64,000 nucleotides of DNA from positions 1-64,000 of the forward strand of contig JAMKCH010001653.1 of assembly GCA_023653785.1 (NCBI GenBank), given 5' to 3'. The notes beneath the pieces were generated by a model. It was not told the DNA's origin, did no database searches, and saw nothing but the letters and a program-made list of their open reading frames with translations. Shown here one piece after another: positions 32,200 through 41,894 of the stretch. Source of the stretch: Ophioderma brevispina. Taxonomy: Eukaryota > Echinodermata > Ophiuroidea > Amphilepidida > Ophiodermatidae. Position 1 is the first letter of the stretch, and each line of letters starts with the position of its first letter. Both the position numbers and the translations under genes were made by a program.

Positions 32200-33290
32200 G
32201 AGCTAAAATCTGCGGATGAAACTGGATACAACCACCTGGAATATCATACACACTCTCTGCGAAGAACACCAATAACGAAATGTCAAAAAGAGAGACGGCA
32301 CTGCTCCTGGAAGGCCAACTACCCTTGACTGTCACCTTCGTTGACTTCATGAATGCCTTTGACTCCATCAATAGGGCAGTAATGTTCTCAATATTGCGAC
32401 ATTATAATAATTCCCAGAAACCTTGGTCAGCGCCATACAGGTATTCTACAATAACCCCAGCAGCTCATTTATGGTTGACGGAAGTATTCCTGAACCCTCG
32501 CATGTAACAACCAGAGTTCTACAGGATGACACACTGGCCCCTTCCTTTTTGTAATTGTCGACTATCTTTTGAGGAAATCTTCGGGACCAGACTCTGAAGT
32601 TGTGACCTGTCCTCGCTATTCAAGATGATATCCAGCCAAATTGATAAATGACTTGGACTTTGGTGACGATATCGTCCTCCTAATTGCTTCTTTTATTTCA
32701 CGGGCCTTTGCAGTCTCGGCTCTCTAGGACTGCAGATGCATCAGTAGATTGTTGGTCTCGCTATAAGTGCACCCAAGACAGAGTACATGACCATAAGTTG
32801 TCAACCTCAGCCTCCCTTACATGTATGGAAACACCATTAATCATGGGATCCAGTGCTAGTGATCTGAAAGACGGGAACTCTTGCTTGGACAGCCTTCTGG
32901 AAATTAGAATATCTGTGGAAAAGTCTTTACAATACCAATTTCCACCAAAGTTAAACTGTTTAACACTACTTGCGTCACAGTTTTGCTATATGGCTGCGAG
33001 TCATGGAATATATCAAAGGACAAGGAAAATAAAACTCATTTGGCACATCCTGCTACCGTATTATGCCGAACATCAAAAGAGTAGACAGAGTACCAAATGT
33101 CACAATCTACAATCTGACAGGAACCACACCCCTTGTGGAAAGAGCCGGGACTCGTCAACTGAAATTCTTAAGGCATATACTAGCTCCACTTGTCTGACGA
33201 CGAGTCTGTTGAAGATTACGCACTGTATATACAAACTCGTGGCAGGAGAAAACCCGGACGGCAAATACGTTTAGTGTCTCCTGGGGGACA
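32200..33290 (+). pseudogene. RTE-like LINE reverse transcriptase and C-terminus (broken)
   Basis: TVTFVDFMNAFDSINRAVMF (32,326-32,385) is the palm box A. A ~70-bp region with LQDDTLAP follows, and the active site reads DLDFGDDIVLL (about 32,650-32,680), with Gly in place of the usual Ala but both Asp kept. Frames after it show ARTRQLKFLRHILAL and NPDGKYV-region sequence near the end (33,140-33,270). Together with 31,371-31,976 it is one LINE with the gap region diverged. It is inactive because of frameshifts. Confidence 0.75.
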
Positions 33291-33839
33291 TGGACAACAT
33301 GCTAAGTAAAAGTCAACTGTTAACAAGAATTACGCGGTGCGTAATTAAGATGGCCCCACAACTGTGGTTTAATCACATTTTCTTGAAAAAATATGCAAAT
33401 GAGCTCATTCATAACCTGTCCATAAAATATACAGCACATGAGCTCATCATTTTCTATCACCGTGCCACGTTAGAAGTTCATTGAGTAATCGTTTTAGTTT
33501 GTAGAGTGGAATAATGCTTTTGCTGCCCATCCGCCCGCCCATCTGCGGTATAACATAAGCCCACACAACACAGTGTTGTATGTGGGAGAAAATGGCTAAT
33601 GACCGCCGTGGCTGGAGGGAACTTGTGGTCGCCTGCTCTGCTGCCGAATGATGATGAGCCACTCAATTGCATTGAATTGACTTCTGACATATTTGGCCAT
33701 GATACCTAAACGTAGCAGAAGGCGAAAACTATTTATTTCCATTGACCTATCTAGATGAACAAACCTTTTAACAAAGTCTGAGCAACTTAAACTTTTTACC
33801 TTTTTTCGCTACTTTCAACATTTTGATCAATGACTCACT
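33291..33839. other. Non-coding stretch
   Basis: It follows the LINE end, with no recognisable gene or repeat. Confidence 0.35.
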
Positions 33840-33975
33840 ATATAGTACACGAACAAACTATACATATTTGGAATCTTTATAACCAGACGAACAAATTGGT
33901 ATACGTTTCAAAAGGATTGGAGCAATATTAGGTTTCCCTATGTAACTTTTCATTGACCCCTAGCCGTGAAACGAG
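33840..33975 (-). mobile_element. Harbinger-like miniature element, fragment
   Basis: ACAAACTATACAT...GAACAAATTGGTAT...GGATTGGAGCA...CCCCTA matches 37,560-37,675 in the complete element. Both termini are missing. Confidence 0.55.
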
Positions 33976-34403
33976 AAATCTACGATGGCCCTATAATCAA
34001 AAATCTTTCTTTGGACGTGCCAAACTTCAGAGATTTATCACCAAATGCACAATTGCCTTAAAATTTATGACGAATCTGCTCTGCTAATAAAAGCCTGCCG
34101 GCGAGGTGTCACGATTAGAATCCTTTGGAGTTGAGTTCCACTGTCCATTTCTCTATTGTATGCTACAATTGTGTGCTGCACGCATCATTTATTTCATCCT
34201 GAGATATCGACGAATATGGTATATTCATCTCAGATTTCATCACTATACCCAAGAGAATCGTCTAAAAGGTCACAGTTTATGCCGTATATTTTCACGTGCA
34301 AGCTAGGACAAAATTATGTTAATAACTCCGAGTTCTCTCACTCAGGCGTGACTCTACGACAAGACTGACTGCTTTACTCTGAGCTTGCTTTCAGTACTTG
34401 TAG

Positions 34404-34520
34404 TGGGTGAGCCAGGCATGTTGGTCGGTATCACGGGGGCGGGGGCAAAGAGGCATTTATACCAGGGCTACCTCATACTACGACATACACGAAAATGTAT
34501 CTGAAGGGGTAGCTTAAGCA
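34404..34520 (+). mobile_element. Harbinger-like miniature element, left-end fragment
   Basis: It begins TAGTGGGTGAGCCAGGCATG and follows the reverse complement of 37,690-37,801 (GCAAAGAGGCATTTATACCA, GGGCTACCTCATAC, GAAGGGGTAGCTTAAGC), then is cut by the LINE at ~34,525. Confidence 0.75.
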
Positions 34521-34524
34521 AGAT

Positions 34525-35520
34525 ATCACTACTGTGTGTTTCCTTCAAAATCCTTGAGAGGATGATGCTGGCCAGGCTGGAGCCAGTCGTCGAACCCCAT
34601 CTGCCTGACGAACAAGCAGGATTTCGCCGTAGCCGAAGTACTGTCCATCAGATTGTAAAACTCACAAATGATATTGAGAAAAACTTTGAAAAAGCGTCGT
34701 ACGGCAGGCGTCATCTTGGTGGATCTTACTGCAGCATATGACACCGTGTGGCACTAGGGCTTGACACTCAGCTTCTCAGGACCATCCCGGATCGTCACCT
34801 TGTACAATTCATATGTAACATGCTTTCAAACAGTAGCTTTGTTCTAAGACCAGTGATGGACAGAGCAGCCGACTGCATCGTCTGAGGAACGGAGTCCCAC
34901 GAGGATCAGTATTGGCTCCCATGCTGTTTACCTTGTATATCAGCGTCTTAACCTCAAACAACATCTAGACAATATGGCTACGCCATTCATTCGGACAGAA
35001 GCTGGACTGAAGTAGAAATTACACTTACTGCAGATATGGCCCTACTTGCAGCATATCTCAAGACCTGGAGACTTGAGCTGATTGAAGCGAATACCACCGC
35101 TACTGCCTTCCATCTTAACACCAAAGAGGCTCATCGCCAGCTTCAAATCAACCTCAATGGAGCGCCTCTGCCATACAATCCCACACCAACTTATCTGGGA
35201 GTGAAGCTTGATCGGCAGCTTACTTATCGGCAGCACATTGAGTCAGTAATGAGCAAAGGTATCTTCAGGGAATAACCTCCTGTGCCGCCTTACTGGATTC
35301 TCATGGGGTGCCAGCCCCACGACTCTACGCACCACCGCCCTGGCTCTGGTCTACTGCGCTGCTGTCCCACTCCATCTGAATGTCTACCAGTGCTTTCAGG
35401 CATTGCACCTGCAGTGCTTTGGAGAGAACACCACATGCATAAACTGGTGAATAAGGCTCTGTTGGACAACAGCACCTGCTGCATAACACTGTCAACGAAT
35501 CACACCAGCTCGGCAGACAG
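34525..35520 (+). pseudogene. Jockey-like LINE reverse transcriptase (broken)
   Basis: Plus-strand frames give FKILERMMLARLEPVVEPHL (34,545-34,605), PDEQAGFRRSRSTVHQIVKL (34,605-34,665), GVILVDLTAAYDTVWH (34,705-34,752) and LDTQLLRTIPDRHLVQFICN (34,762-34,820). Next comes ADMALLAAYLKTWRLELIEA (35,031-35,090), then YLGVKLDRQLTYRQHIESVM (35,192-35,250). These are consecutive blocks of a Jockey-type RT. The active-site YADD is deleted: the frame reads YGYA then directly IHSDRSWTEVE near 34,970-35,010. Stops and shifts are present. Its 3' part is duplicated downstream after a poly(A) tract. Confidence 0.85.
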
Positions 35521-35541
35521 AAAAAAAAAAAAAAAAAAAAA
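35521..35541 (+). repeat. A21 tract between duplicated LINE segments
   Basis: Exactly 21 adenines separate 35,208-35,520 from the start of its second copy at 35,542. Confidence 0.95.
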
Positions 35542-35974
35542 TTGATCGGCAGCTTACTTATCGGCAGCACATTGAGTCAGTAATGAGCAAAGGTATCTTC
35601 AGGGAATAACCTCCTGTGCCGCCTTACTGGATTCTCATGGGGTGCCAGCCCCACGACTCTACGCACCACCGCCCTGGCTCTGGTCTACTGCGCTGCTGAA
35701 TATGCCACCCCAGCATGGTGCAACAGCTCTCACACAAAGAAGCTGGACACTGTACTCAACAAGACCAAGAGAATCATTACTGTCTGCCTTTGTCCCACTC
35801 CATCTGAATGTCTACCAGTGCTTTCAGGCATTGCACCTGCAGTGCTTTGGAGAGAACACCACATGCATAAACTGGTGAATAAGGCTCTGTTGGACAACAG
35901 CACCTGCTGCATAACACTGTCAACGAATCACACCAGCTCGGCAGACAGAGACTGCGTTCTTGTTGACCTTTCTG
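35542..35974 (+). pseudogene. Second copy of Jockey-like LINE 3' part
   Basis: 35,542-35,948 repeats 35,208-35,520 but contains 94 bp (about 35,698-35,791; AEYATPAWCNSSHTKKLDTV in frame) that the first copy lacks. The reading CLCPTPSECLPVLSGIAPAV is the usual RT C-terminal block. The first copy has therefore lost an internal piece, joined at a 2-base TG microhomology. The LINE reads on into NHTSSADR and ends near 35,975. Confidence 0.85.
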
Positions 35975-36190
35975 TCGACACGCTGCTTAACTCTCCAGCT
36001 CTTCATTCAGTATCTTACAACCTGACCTCACATGACCTTTGTCCTTGGTATGTGACCTTTGACATCAACAAATGAGAGATCCCACGTTGCACCTAAGACT
36101 CAAGTTTGGTTTAAATCCATTGAAGTATGCGGATATTACAGGCAAATTTTTGCCTTTTCACAACAACAGACTATAACAGACAACAGTGGA
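35975..36190 (+). repeat. TGACCTTTGACCT-type dispersed repeat, copy 1
   Basis: CAACCTGACCTCACATGACC, GTATGTGACCTTTGACATCA, AATGAGAGATCCCACGTTGC and TTGAAGTATGCGGATATTAC are shared with 45,475-45,640. The ending GACTATAACAGACAACAGTG followed by GACAAAGTGATCCC shows the uninterrupted form of the site that carries an insertion at 45,641. Confidence 0.8.
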
Positions 36191-36365
36191 CAAAGTGATC
36201 CCTGTTTTTTGTTTTGATAAAAAGGTCCAAAATCTGGAGAAAAACTGACAAGAAATACCACTTTTTGGCGATAAAATATTCAAAAGGACCATTTTGGATG
36301 GAGTTAGGTCCACTTTTACAAAAAAGGTCCACATTTTCAAAGTCCCGCACCACCCATAAATCAAT
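36190..36365 (-). repeat. Dispersed repeat with AAAAGTGGAC motifs, copy 1
   Basis: GGTCCACTTTTACAAAAAAGGTCC and surrounding sequence recur near 39,195-39,300 and 56,215-56,345. It truncates the integrase of gypsy element 2 here. Family unknown. Confidence 0.55.
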
Positions 36366-37000
36366 CCTGCGTACTGCCCTGGTTGCTGCAGTCTCTCAGC
36401 CACTTTGTCTTTGTCTGGCATTTGATTTTTTATTTTGACTGGTAAGCTCGACCTAAGTTTCCGATTGTACATCAGTTCTGCTGGAGAAGGTAGGTGGTGG
36501 TCTATAGGTGTTGTACGTATGCATAACAGAGGTCTGGTAACGTCTGTCATGTCTGTGCAAATCATTTGAAGTTTTGACTACTGTAGTGAGGTCCATTATC
36601 ACTTATGACTCTTTCCGGGCATCCATATTCTGAAAATATCTGCTTCAAGATGCTGACGACTGTGCTGCTGGTTGATCTGCCCTTAGGTATGTTTCTGACG
36701 ATGGGAAATTTGGAATAGCAGTCAGCTACGAGTAAGTATTCTTCTCCATTGAAGTAGAATAGGTCAGTTTCAATAACTTGCCATGCTCTGGTTGGTAATT
36801 CATATGGGTGAAGCAGCTCTGGAGGTTGACATTTACCATACTCTTGGCAAATAGGGCATGTATCTTTGCCAAGATCTCCTGTTGTAGGCTCTTTGGAATT
36901 ACAACTCTATCACCTTTCATGATGATGTCATTCTCAACTGATAGCTCATGACGACAGGACCAATGGTGTTTCAATGGTTGAGGTATCTTGTACTGCTTCT
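36366..37000 (-). pseudogene. Integrase of gypsy element 2 (catalytic Glu segment deleted)
   Basis: The zinc-binding end keeps CPICQEYGKCQPPELLHPYE (about 36,860-36,800). The catalytic core shows ETDLFYFNGEEYLLVADCYS (about 36,765-36,705; first Asp) and CPERVISDNGPHYSSQNFK (about 36,620-36,560; second Asp). Only about a dozen codons later the frame reads PLLCIRTTPIDHHLPSPAEL and MYNRKLRSSLPVKIKNQ (36,530-36,430), the post-catalytic part. The intervening segment with the third acidic residue of the DDE triad is missing. With frameshifts, this integrase cannot act. Confidence 0.8.
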
Positions 37001-37458
37001 CAGGCCATCCTTCTATGATTATCTCATTGAGTGCAGCAAGACTTGGGTCTGCATTGGTTTCATTGCGGATTGCAGTGATTTTCTTGTACAAGTTAATGTG
37101 TACTTCTTCACTTTCCACAGGTTCTTGATTCAATGGGTTGAGCCTGGACAATCCATCAGTCGGTAACATCTCGCGTCCCGGCTTGTATTTGATCTTTACA
37201 TCATACCCTTGAAGTCGAAGAAACGTCCGTTGCAGACATGGTGGTGCATTCATCAGGTTTTTGAGGTGGATCATTTCCAGAGGTTTATGATCGGACTCAA
37301 TGGTGAATGACTTGCCATAGACTAGGTGTGAAACTTTTCACATGCGAATACTACAGCAAGCATTTCTCTTTCTTTCTATGTTGCCATATCTTTGCTCAGG
37401 TTCTGTGAGCGGCTTCGATGAGAAGGAGAGTAGGAGACGACATGAGATTCTTGCATAA
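37001..37458 (-). pseudogene. RNase H (C-terminal half) and connection domain of gypsy element 2
   Basis: The minus-strand reading REMLAVVFACEKFHT (about 37,370-37,325), SFTIESDHKPLEMIHLKNLM (about 37,310-37,250) and YDVKIKYKPGREMLPTDGLS (about 37,210-37,150) is the classic Ty3/gypsy RNase H end. The DHKPL and DGLSR motifs are present. It continues toward the integrase through a Pro-Glu-rich connector. Confidence 0.85.
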
Positions 37459-37804
37459 TAGTGGATGAGCCAGACCATCTAAAGTAGCCTTATTGGTACC
37501 ACCTTACCAAACAACATTACAAACAATATGAGACCATTTCTACTGAAGTCAGAGATAGCACAAACTATACATTTTGTTTAATCCTTGTGATCATACGAAC
37601 AATTTGGTATGCAAGTCAACAGCATTGGACCACTTTCCAATTTTGACTCCTGTATAATTTTTTGCGACCCCCTATCTCGCTTAAGCTACCCCTTCAGAAT
37701 GGCCATCATACATTTTCGTGTATGAGGTAGCCCTGGTGTAAATGCCTCTTTGCCCCCCCCCCCCAAGGTGGTACTGACCAACATGCCTGGCTCACCCACT
37801 CTAA
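37456..37804. mobile_element. Complete Harbinger-like miniature element in RNase H of gypsy element 2
   Basis: Insert 37,459-37,801 (343 bp) has ends TAGTGGATGAGCCAGACC and GGCTCACCCACTC, and is flanked by TAA on both sides (37,456-37,458 and 37,802-37,804). A 3-bp TWA duplication is typical of PIF/Harbinger. Removing the insert and one TAA rejoins the RNase H reading frame (GVGAAL, then MQESHVVSYS). Three further partial copies lie at 2,577, 33,840 and 34,404. Confidence 0.85.
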
Positions 37805-38195
37805 GTGCTGCACCTACACCTTGCAGTGATGCATCTACTTGTATCGTTGTTTCCTTTGTTGGGTCGAAATAAGTGAGAGTCACTTCAGCGCAGATCAGCT
37901 TCTTGACGTTCTCAAACGCACGTTGATGCAATTCTGTCCATTCGAAGCTGCGGTTTTCTTCAACAGTTCCCTCATCGGTGCAGTGTTCTGCGACAGGTTG
38001 GGGATGAAAGGAGCCATATATGTGGCAGTTCCCAAAAGTTGGAGGTTGGATGGCTTGTATTGCTTCCACTCTCTTCGGATCTGGGCGTACCCCTTGGGCA
38101 CTGAGGATCAATCCAAAAAATGTTATGTCATTTCTCTTGATCTCACATTTGTCAATGTTGAAGACAAGTCCATGTTCCTGTGCGACTCTCATCAA
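37805..38195 (-). pseudogene. RT thumb and start of RNase H, gypsy element 2
   Basis: VAQEHGLVFNIDKCEIKRND, ITFFGLILSAQGVRPDPKRV, SFEWTELHQRAFENVKKLIC and TTIQVDASLQGVGAAL follow in order. The last contains the first RNase H Asp. The HIYGSFHPQPVAEHC segment in the middle is out of frame relative to the family, indicating a compensating pair of indels. Confidence 0.85.
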
Positions 38196-38930
38196 TCTGC
38201 GTAGATTTTCATCATGTTCGGCTTCTGTCTTACCATTATGGCAATATCATCAGCTATGCCGACTGCTCCGGGGCATCTTTCTAAGATTTGATCCATCTTT
38301 TGTTGGAAGATGTCTTCACTTACACACAGACCAAAGGGAAGTCGATTAAAACAGAATCTTCCAAATAGACTGTTGAATGTTGTGAGGTAGCTTGATTCAG
38401 AGCAATCAACCAATACCCAAGTCGAACATCTAGTTTCGAGAAAACTGTGCTTCCTGCAAACTTGTAATTTCATCAAGCGTCGGGGTATGGTGATAGCTGC
38501 GCTTGATAGCTTTGTTGAGGTCCTTCGGATCTTGACAGATTCTCTATCTTCCATTGGCCTTCTGAGAATAAGCCAAACTTGATACCCAGTAGGTTGCATT
38601 GGTGACAGGCATGATGACACCCATTCCATCACCTCATCCAAATTACTTCTTGATATCATCTTTGATATGAATTGGACATCTTCTTGGCGCATGTATCACT
38701 GGGATCACTGTGAAACATTTGGATCAGTGATGATATGGTATTCTCCTTCAAATTTACCAATACCTTCAAACCTGTCTGGATAGGCTTTCTGAAGATCAGC
38801 TTGCTGTTAATCACACTGATAGGTCCATTTCCCCCCTTTATTACGCCTATTTCACAGTTAATTGACTAATTTCAGAGCAAGGGAAGAAGGTAGGTCTAAT
38901 ATCGCTGGTCCATTCACATTTGAAATGTAT
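38190..38930 (-). pseudogene. Reverse transcriptase palm, gypsy element 2
   Basis: A minus-strand 166-codon frame (38,692-38,192) includes WVSSCLSPMQ and LTTFNSLFGRFCFNRLPFGL, then DIFQQKMDQILERCPGAVGI, then ADDIAIMV. The RLPFGL, FQ--MD and ADD motifs are all present and the catalytic Asp pair is intact. The region between VSSCLSP and CSESSYLTT is frameshifted. Confidence 0.85.
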
Positions 38931-38989
38931 AACTCCACAGTTGTGCTGTAGTAATGGTATTCTGCAGATCCCAGGCTGAGGGACTTCAC

Positions 38990-39135
38990 TTCCGTTTTAT
39001 GCCCTGTTCTCTACCATAATGGTCAGGAAAGCCATTTTTTATCTTCTTTGGGTACATCTTGAATATCCTCAATGGCAAAATGTTACCTTCTGCACCAGTA
39101 TCCACCTTTGACTTCAGTGTTGCTGGTTGTTCTTT
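38990..39135 (-). pseudogene. Aspartic protease, gypsy element 2
   Basis: The minus strand from about 39,127 reads PATLKSKVDTGAEGNILPLR and then IFKMYPKK. VDTGAEGN is the retroviral-type protease active site (DTGA). This enzyme would cut the Gag-Pol polyprotein. Only the active-site half is recognised; the flap region is not obvious. Confidence 0.8.
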
Positions 39136-39139
39136 GCTA

Positions 39140-39430
39140 TCCAGGGCTGTATGCAGGATTTATTTTTTGGCGGTGGTGGGGGGGGGTGTATGGGGCTTAA
39201 AAAAAGTGGACTTTTTTGTACAAGTGGACCCCCCATGGTCGTTTTTTAAACTATCTGAACACCTCATCACCAAAAAGTGGACTTTCTTGTCATAAATTTT
39301 TCTTTTGCCCCTTTCGTTCGTTGTATTCTTGGTTATTAAATTTGCATTGTTGGCTTGAATTTTGTCATAAACTGATCAATACTTTCATCATCTGTCTAAA
39401 TTTTTGCAAATTGAATCTGCTTGTTTTGTA
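39140..39430 (+). repeat. Dispersed repeat with AAAAGTGGAC motifs, copy 2
   Basis: GGCGGTGGTGGGGGGGGGTG then AAAAAAAGTGGACTTTTTTG, related to 36,190-36,365 and 56,205-56,420. It interrupts gypsy element 2 between protease and gag. Confidence 0.5.
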
Positions 39431-39770
39431 CAGTGGTGTAAATTTCTTTTGACATGGGGGGATGGGGTTGATGAAAATTTATGAATGAAACGGGGTTTGC
39501 TGAAAAGATACAATTGTAGCACATGTGCGCGTGAAGCGCGCTAAAAATTTTGCCATTTAGAAGCTAAAATTGTTAAATGTAATTGTAATTAGAAATGCGC
39601 GCGAAGCACGCGGAAATTTACCATTTTTAAACTATTTAAATATGGTAAAATATGAGGTTATTTTGGTCAAAAACACATGAATGGGCATCAACATTGGGGG
39701 GATGATCGTATTGACCATCCCCCTCATCAAAATATTGGGGGATATATCCCCCCAGGGATTTACGCCTATG
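39431..39770. mobile_element. hAT-like inverted-repeat element between gag and protease of gypsy element 2
   Basis: Ends CAGTGGTGTAAAT and ATTTACGCCTATG are inverted partners of hAT style. Inside, GGGGGGATGGGG and its inverted partner ATCCCCC occur near the ends, and the unusual GTGCGCGTGAAGCGCGC / GCGCGCGAAGCACGC pair lies in the middle. The flanking 8-mers (GTTTTGTA and GTCTGTAG) match poorly, so the target duplication is not proven. Confidence 0.6.
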
Positions 39771-40105
39771 GTCTGTAGTTTGATTTTGGCTCAATATGCT
39801 TGTCAAATTTCTCCAGAATATAATTTGGGTCTTTCTTTTGCTCATCTGTGAGCTCCCATGTATTGAATATCGAAATACCGTCTTGACCTAACCATAGTAA
39901 CAATGACGTCACTTTATTGGAGAGATGTCGAAGGTGTGCAAGTGTAGTACAGTTCATGCTCGGTTCCACGAATTTGGAAGGCTTGGGCTGTCGTCTGCGA
40001 ACTGCGCTGACACTTGTAGAATTTGGAAATGAAGTGTCATTGAAATCGACGGATATGCGGAGATGGGTAATGACAGTTCCTAGTGATCAGCATTCTATTC
40101 CCAAC
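39771..40105 (-). pseudogene. Gag of gypsy element 2 (N-terminal part)
   Basis: The minus-strand reading VRRRQPKPSKFVEPSMNCTT, LLWLGQDGISIFNTWELTDE, KKDPNYILEKFDKHIEPKSN and YR matches the gag capsid start of gypsy elements (LGxEGxxIYNTWxLT, then KFxxHxEPRSNxR). It is cut by the hAT-like element at 39,770, so the zinc knuckle is not seen. Confidence 0.75.
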
Positions 40106-40290
40106 CGTATGCCACCATGAAATTACTTGTACTACATATTATTTGCTGTTTGTGGTATTTTAATATCTAGGTATTCAATCAAGAGCTGTCAAGATCTGAA
40201 AGTTGTATAGGCGGAGCACCGCTAATAAAGTAGTGCTAATATGAATGCGCATGAGAACAATCTAGTACAATAATATCACACCTAACCAAA
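40106..40290. other. Possible LTR remnant of gypsy element 2
   Basis: It lies directly upstream of gag on the minus strand. No matching partner was found past the truncated integrase, so the LTR call is only positional. Confidence 0.25.
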
Positions 40291-40355
40291 ATGGAACACA
40301 CACAGACAGATACACAGATACAGAAAGACACACACACGCACACATACCTACTTGT
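40291..40355. repeat. CA/GATA-type microsatellite
   Basis: ACACACACAGACAGATACACAGATACAG... and (CACACA)n. It follows CTAACCAAAATGGAACACAC, the usual 3' tail of the TGACCTTTGACCT repeat family in this window. Confidence 0.85.
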
Positions 40356-41150
40356 TTTTGTGTTTCATTTGGAGACTTTTTCCCTACCAATAATAGGTGA
40401 CCATCACATGAGGTGAGGTCCTTGGTATTAAGGGGCCATAGTCCGATCGCTGATAGCCTCCTCCCCAGGGACCCCATATTTTCCTGGAAGTGGTAAAACC
40501 TTTGTGTCAGAAGCTACATTTTTTTCAATTACCCTGTGAAATTTTAGGGCTAAAGGATGTTTGGTTTGGATGTCAATGGAGCGAAAATGTGCCCTATTTT
40601 GGTCGACCAATATTATCTTTACACAGTATTCAATGGGGCTTACAAATGACGTTTTTAGCTTCCATATCAAAACAGACTGAAATATCAGCATGAAATTTTA
40701 AGAGATCGCATATTGGGGTCAAGGTCATTCAATCAAGATGAAAACTTTACATAATTAAATCGAGCCATCCACTTTTAATGCTTGGCATTATATAGGTCTC
40801 AAAAACTGGGGAATGCTGAGCATTCCCAATTGCCAGGAGATCCCAGTTATACATAAAAAAAGTGTTCACCGAACACATGTAATCTGCCATCACGGTTTGC
40901 GAATGGGGACAAAGGTCACATGAGGTCACCAACACGTGGGACACTACCTAAGATCCAGTGTATCCAAGTTTCATGAAAAATGTGGATACACCAAGCAATT
41001 TCATAATTCTGACCATTTTTGGGCCATGACCTCTGATGACCTTAAGATGCCCTTTGACCCACTGGTGAGAGGAGAATCTTTGGGGCACTACCAAAGGACC
41101 ATTACATCCATGTGCCATTAAATGTGTGCACAAATGTGGAAAACAGGGCA
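40356..41150. repeat. TGACCTTTGACCT-type dispersed repeat, diverged copy
   Basis: CCATCACGGTTTGCGAATGG, ACAAAGGTCACATGAGGTCACC, GGCCATGACCTCTGATGACC and CCCTTTGACCCACTGG relate it to the copies at 44,517 and 61,012. A 19-bp perfect palindrome, GGGAATGCTGAGCATTCCC, lies at 40,809-40,827. No gene. Confidence 0.5.
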
Positions 41151-41894
41151 ATTATGTTTAGTTTACATTGTAAACCCAGCAAAAACCCAACACCAAAGCA
41201 AATCCCATGTTCCCCCAACTTCACAGAAGACACAAACTCTGAAGTCCCTCAATCATAGTATTTTTGCAAGCTTGCTCTCCTCTCCCTCTCTCTGTTTACA
41301 AAAAACACTCTTTATATGCCATAATAGAATATAATACACATATTATCTGCAATATTTTTGATTAGATTTGTACAAAAATAGATATTTACATATCAATGTG
41401 CTTAATGGTATACCTGATATATTCAAGAGCTATCCTTCTGTATAAGACTGGCGTTTAGACTATGTCCTAGATTTAGACCTTGTCTGTGCTTACAGGGTGT
41501 ATGTTTTTAAGGCAGCAAAGACAAACCACGTTGGTCACTAGTCTTACATATCCAAAAATGATACTCAAAAGGCCTGCTTTTATAGCCATATTTTAAAAAA
41601 AAATTGACCGGACGTAAAATTTTTCAGTTCATCCGTAGACATGACTGACATAGGACGTACTATTCCCACCTCGATATTTTTGTTATTTGGTTTAGTAAAA
41701 AAATTCAGGGTTTCGTTTTCAATCCAGAGTAGTAACAACTAAGAGAGATGTCAAGAGATTTGCAGGTATATCCCAACTTAACAATAAGACATATCCCACA
41801 TAACTGTTACAGAGTGGGTGGTAACATTTACTGCACCCACTTTTCCTGCCCCAGTCGATTCAGCACCTTTACGAATAAAGTGCACGTAAACTGT
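41151..41894. other. Non-coding stretch
   Basis: AT-rich, with no recognisable feature apart from a short CTCTC run near 41,280. Confidence 0.35.

Larger units (their letters stand above)
36366..40105 (-). mobile_element. Degenerate Ty3/gypsy retrotransposon (element 2)
   Basis: On the minus strand the order is gag, protease, RT, RNase H, integrase (PR-RT-RH-IN), diagnostic of Ty3/gypsy. No LTRs are recognised with confidence. Just upstream of gag the minus strand reads ATTTCATGGTGGCATACGGT, where a TGG-starting primer-binding site next to an LTR end would be expected. The element is broken by frameshifts, by a Harbinger-like insertion in RNase H (37,459-37,801), by repeats between protease and gag (39,140-39,770), and by truncation of its 3' end. 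Confidence 0.88.

Noticed and set aside
40809..40827. 19-bp palindrome as an operator
   Set aside because: No gene nearby and eukaryotic repeat context; probably incidental.
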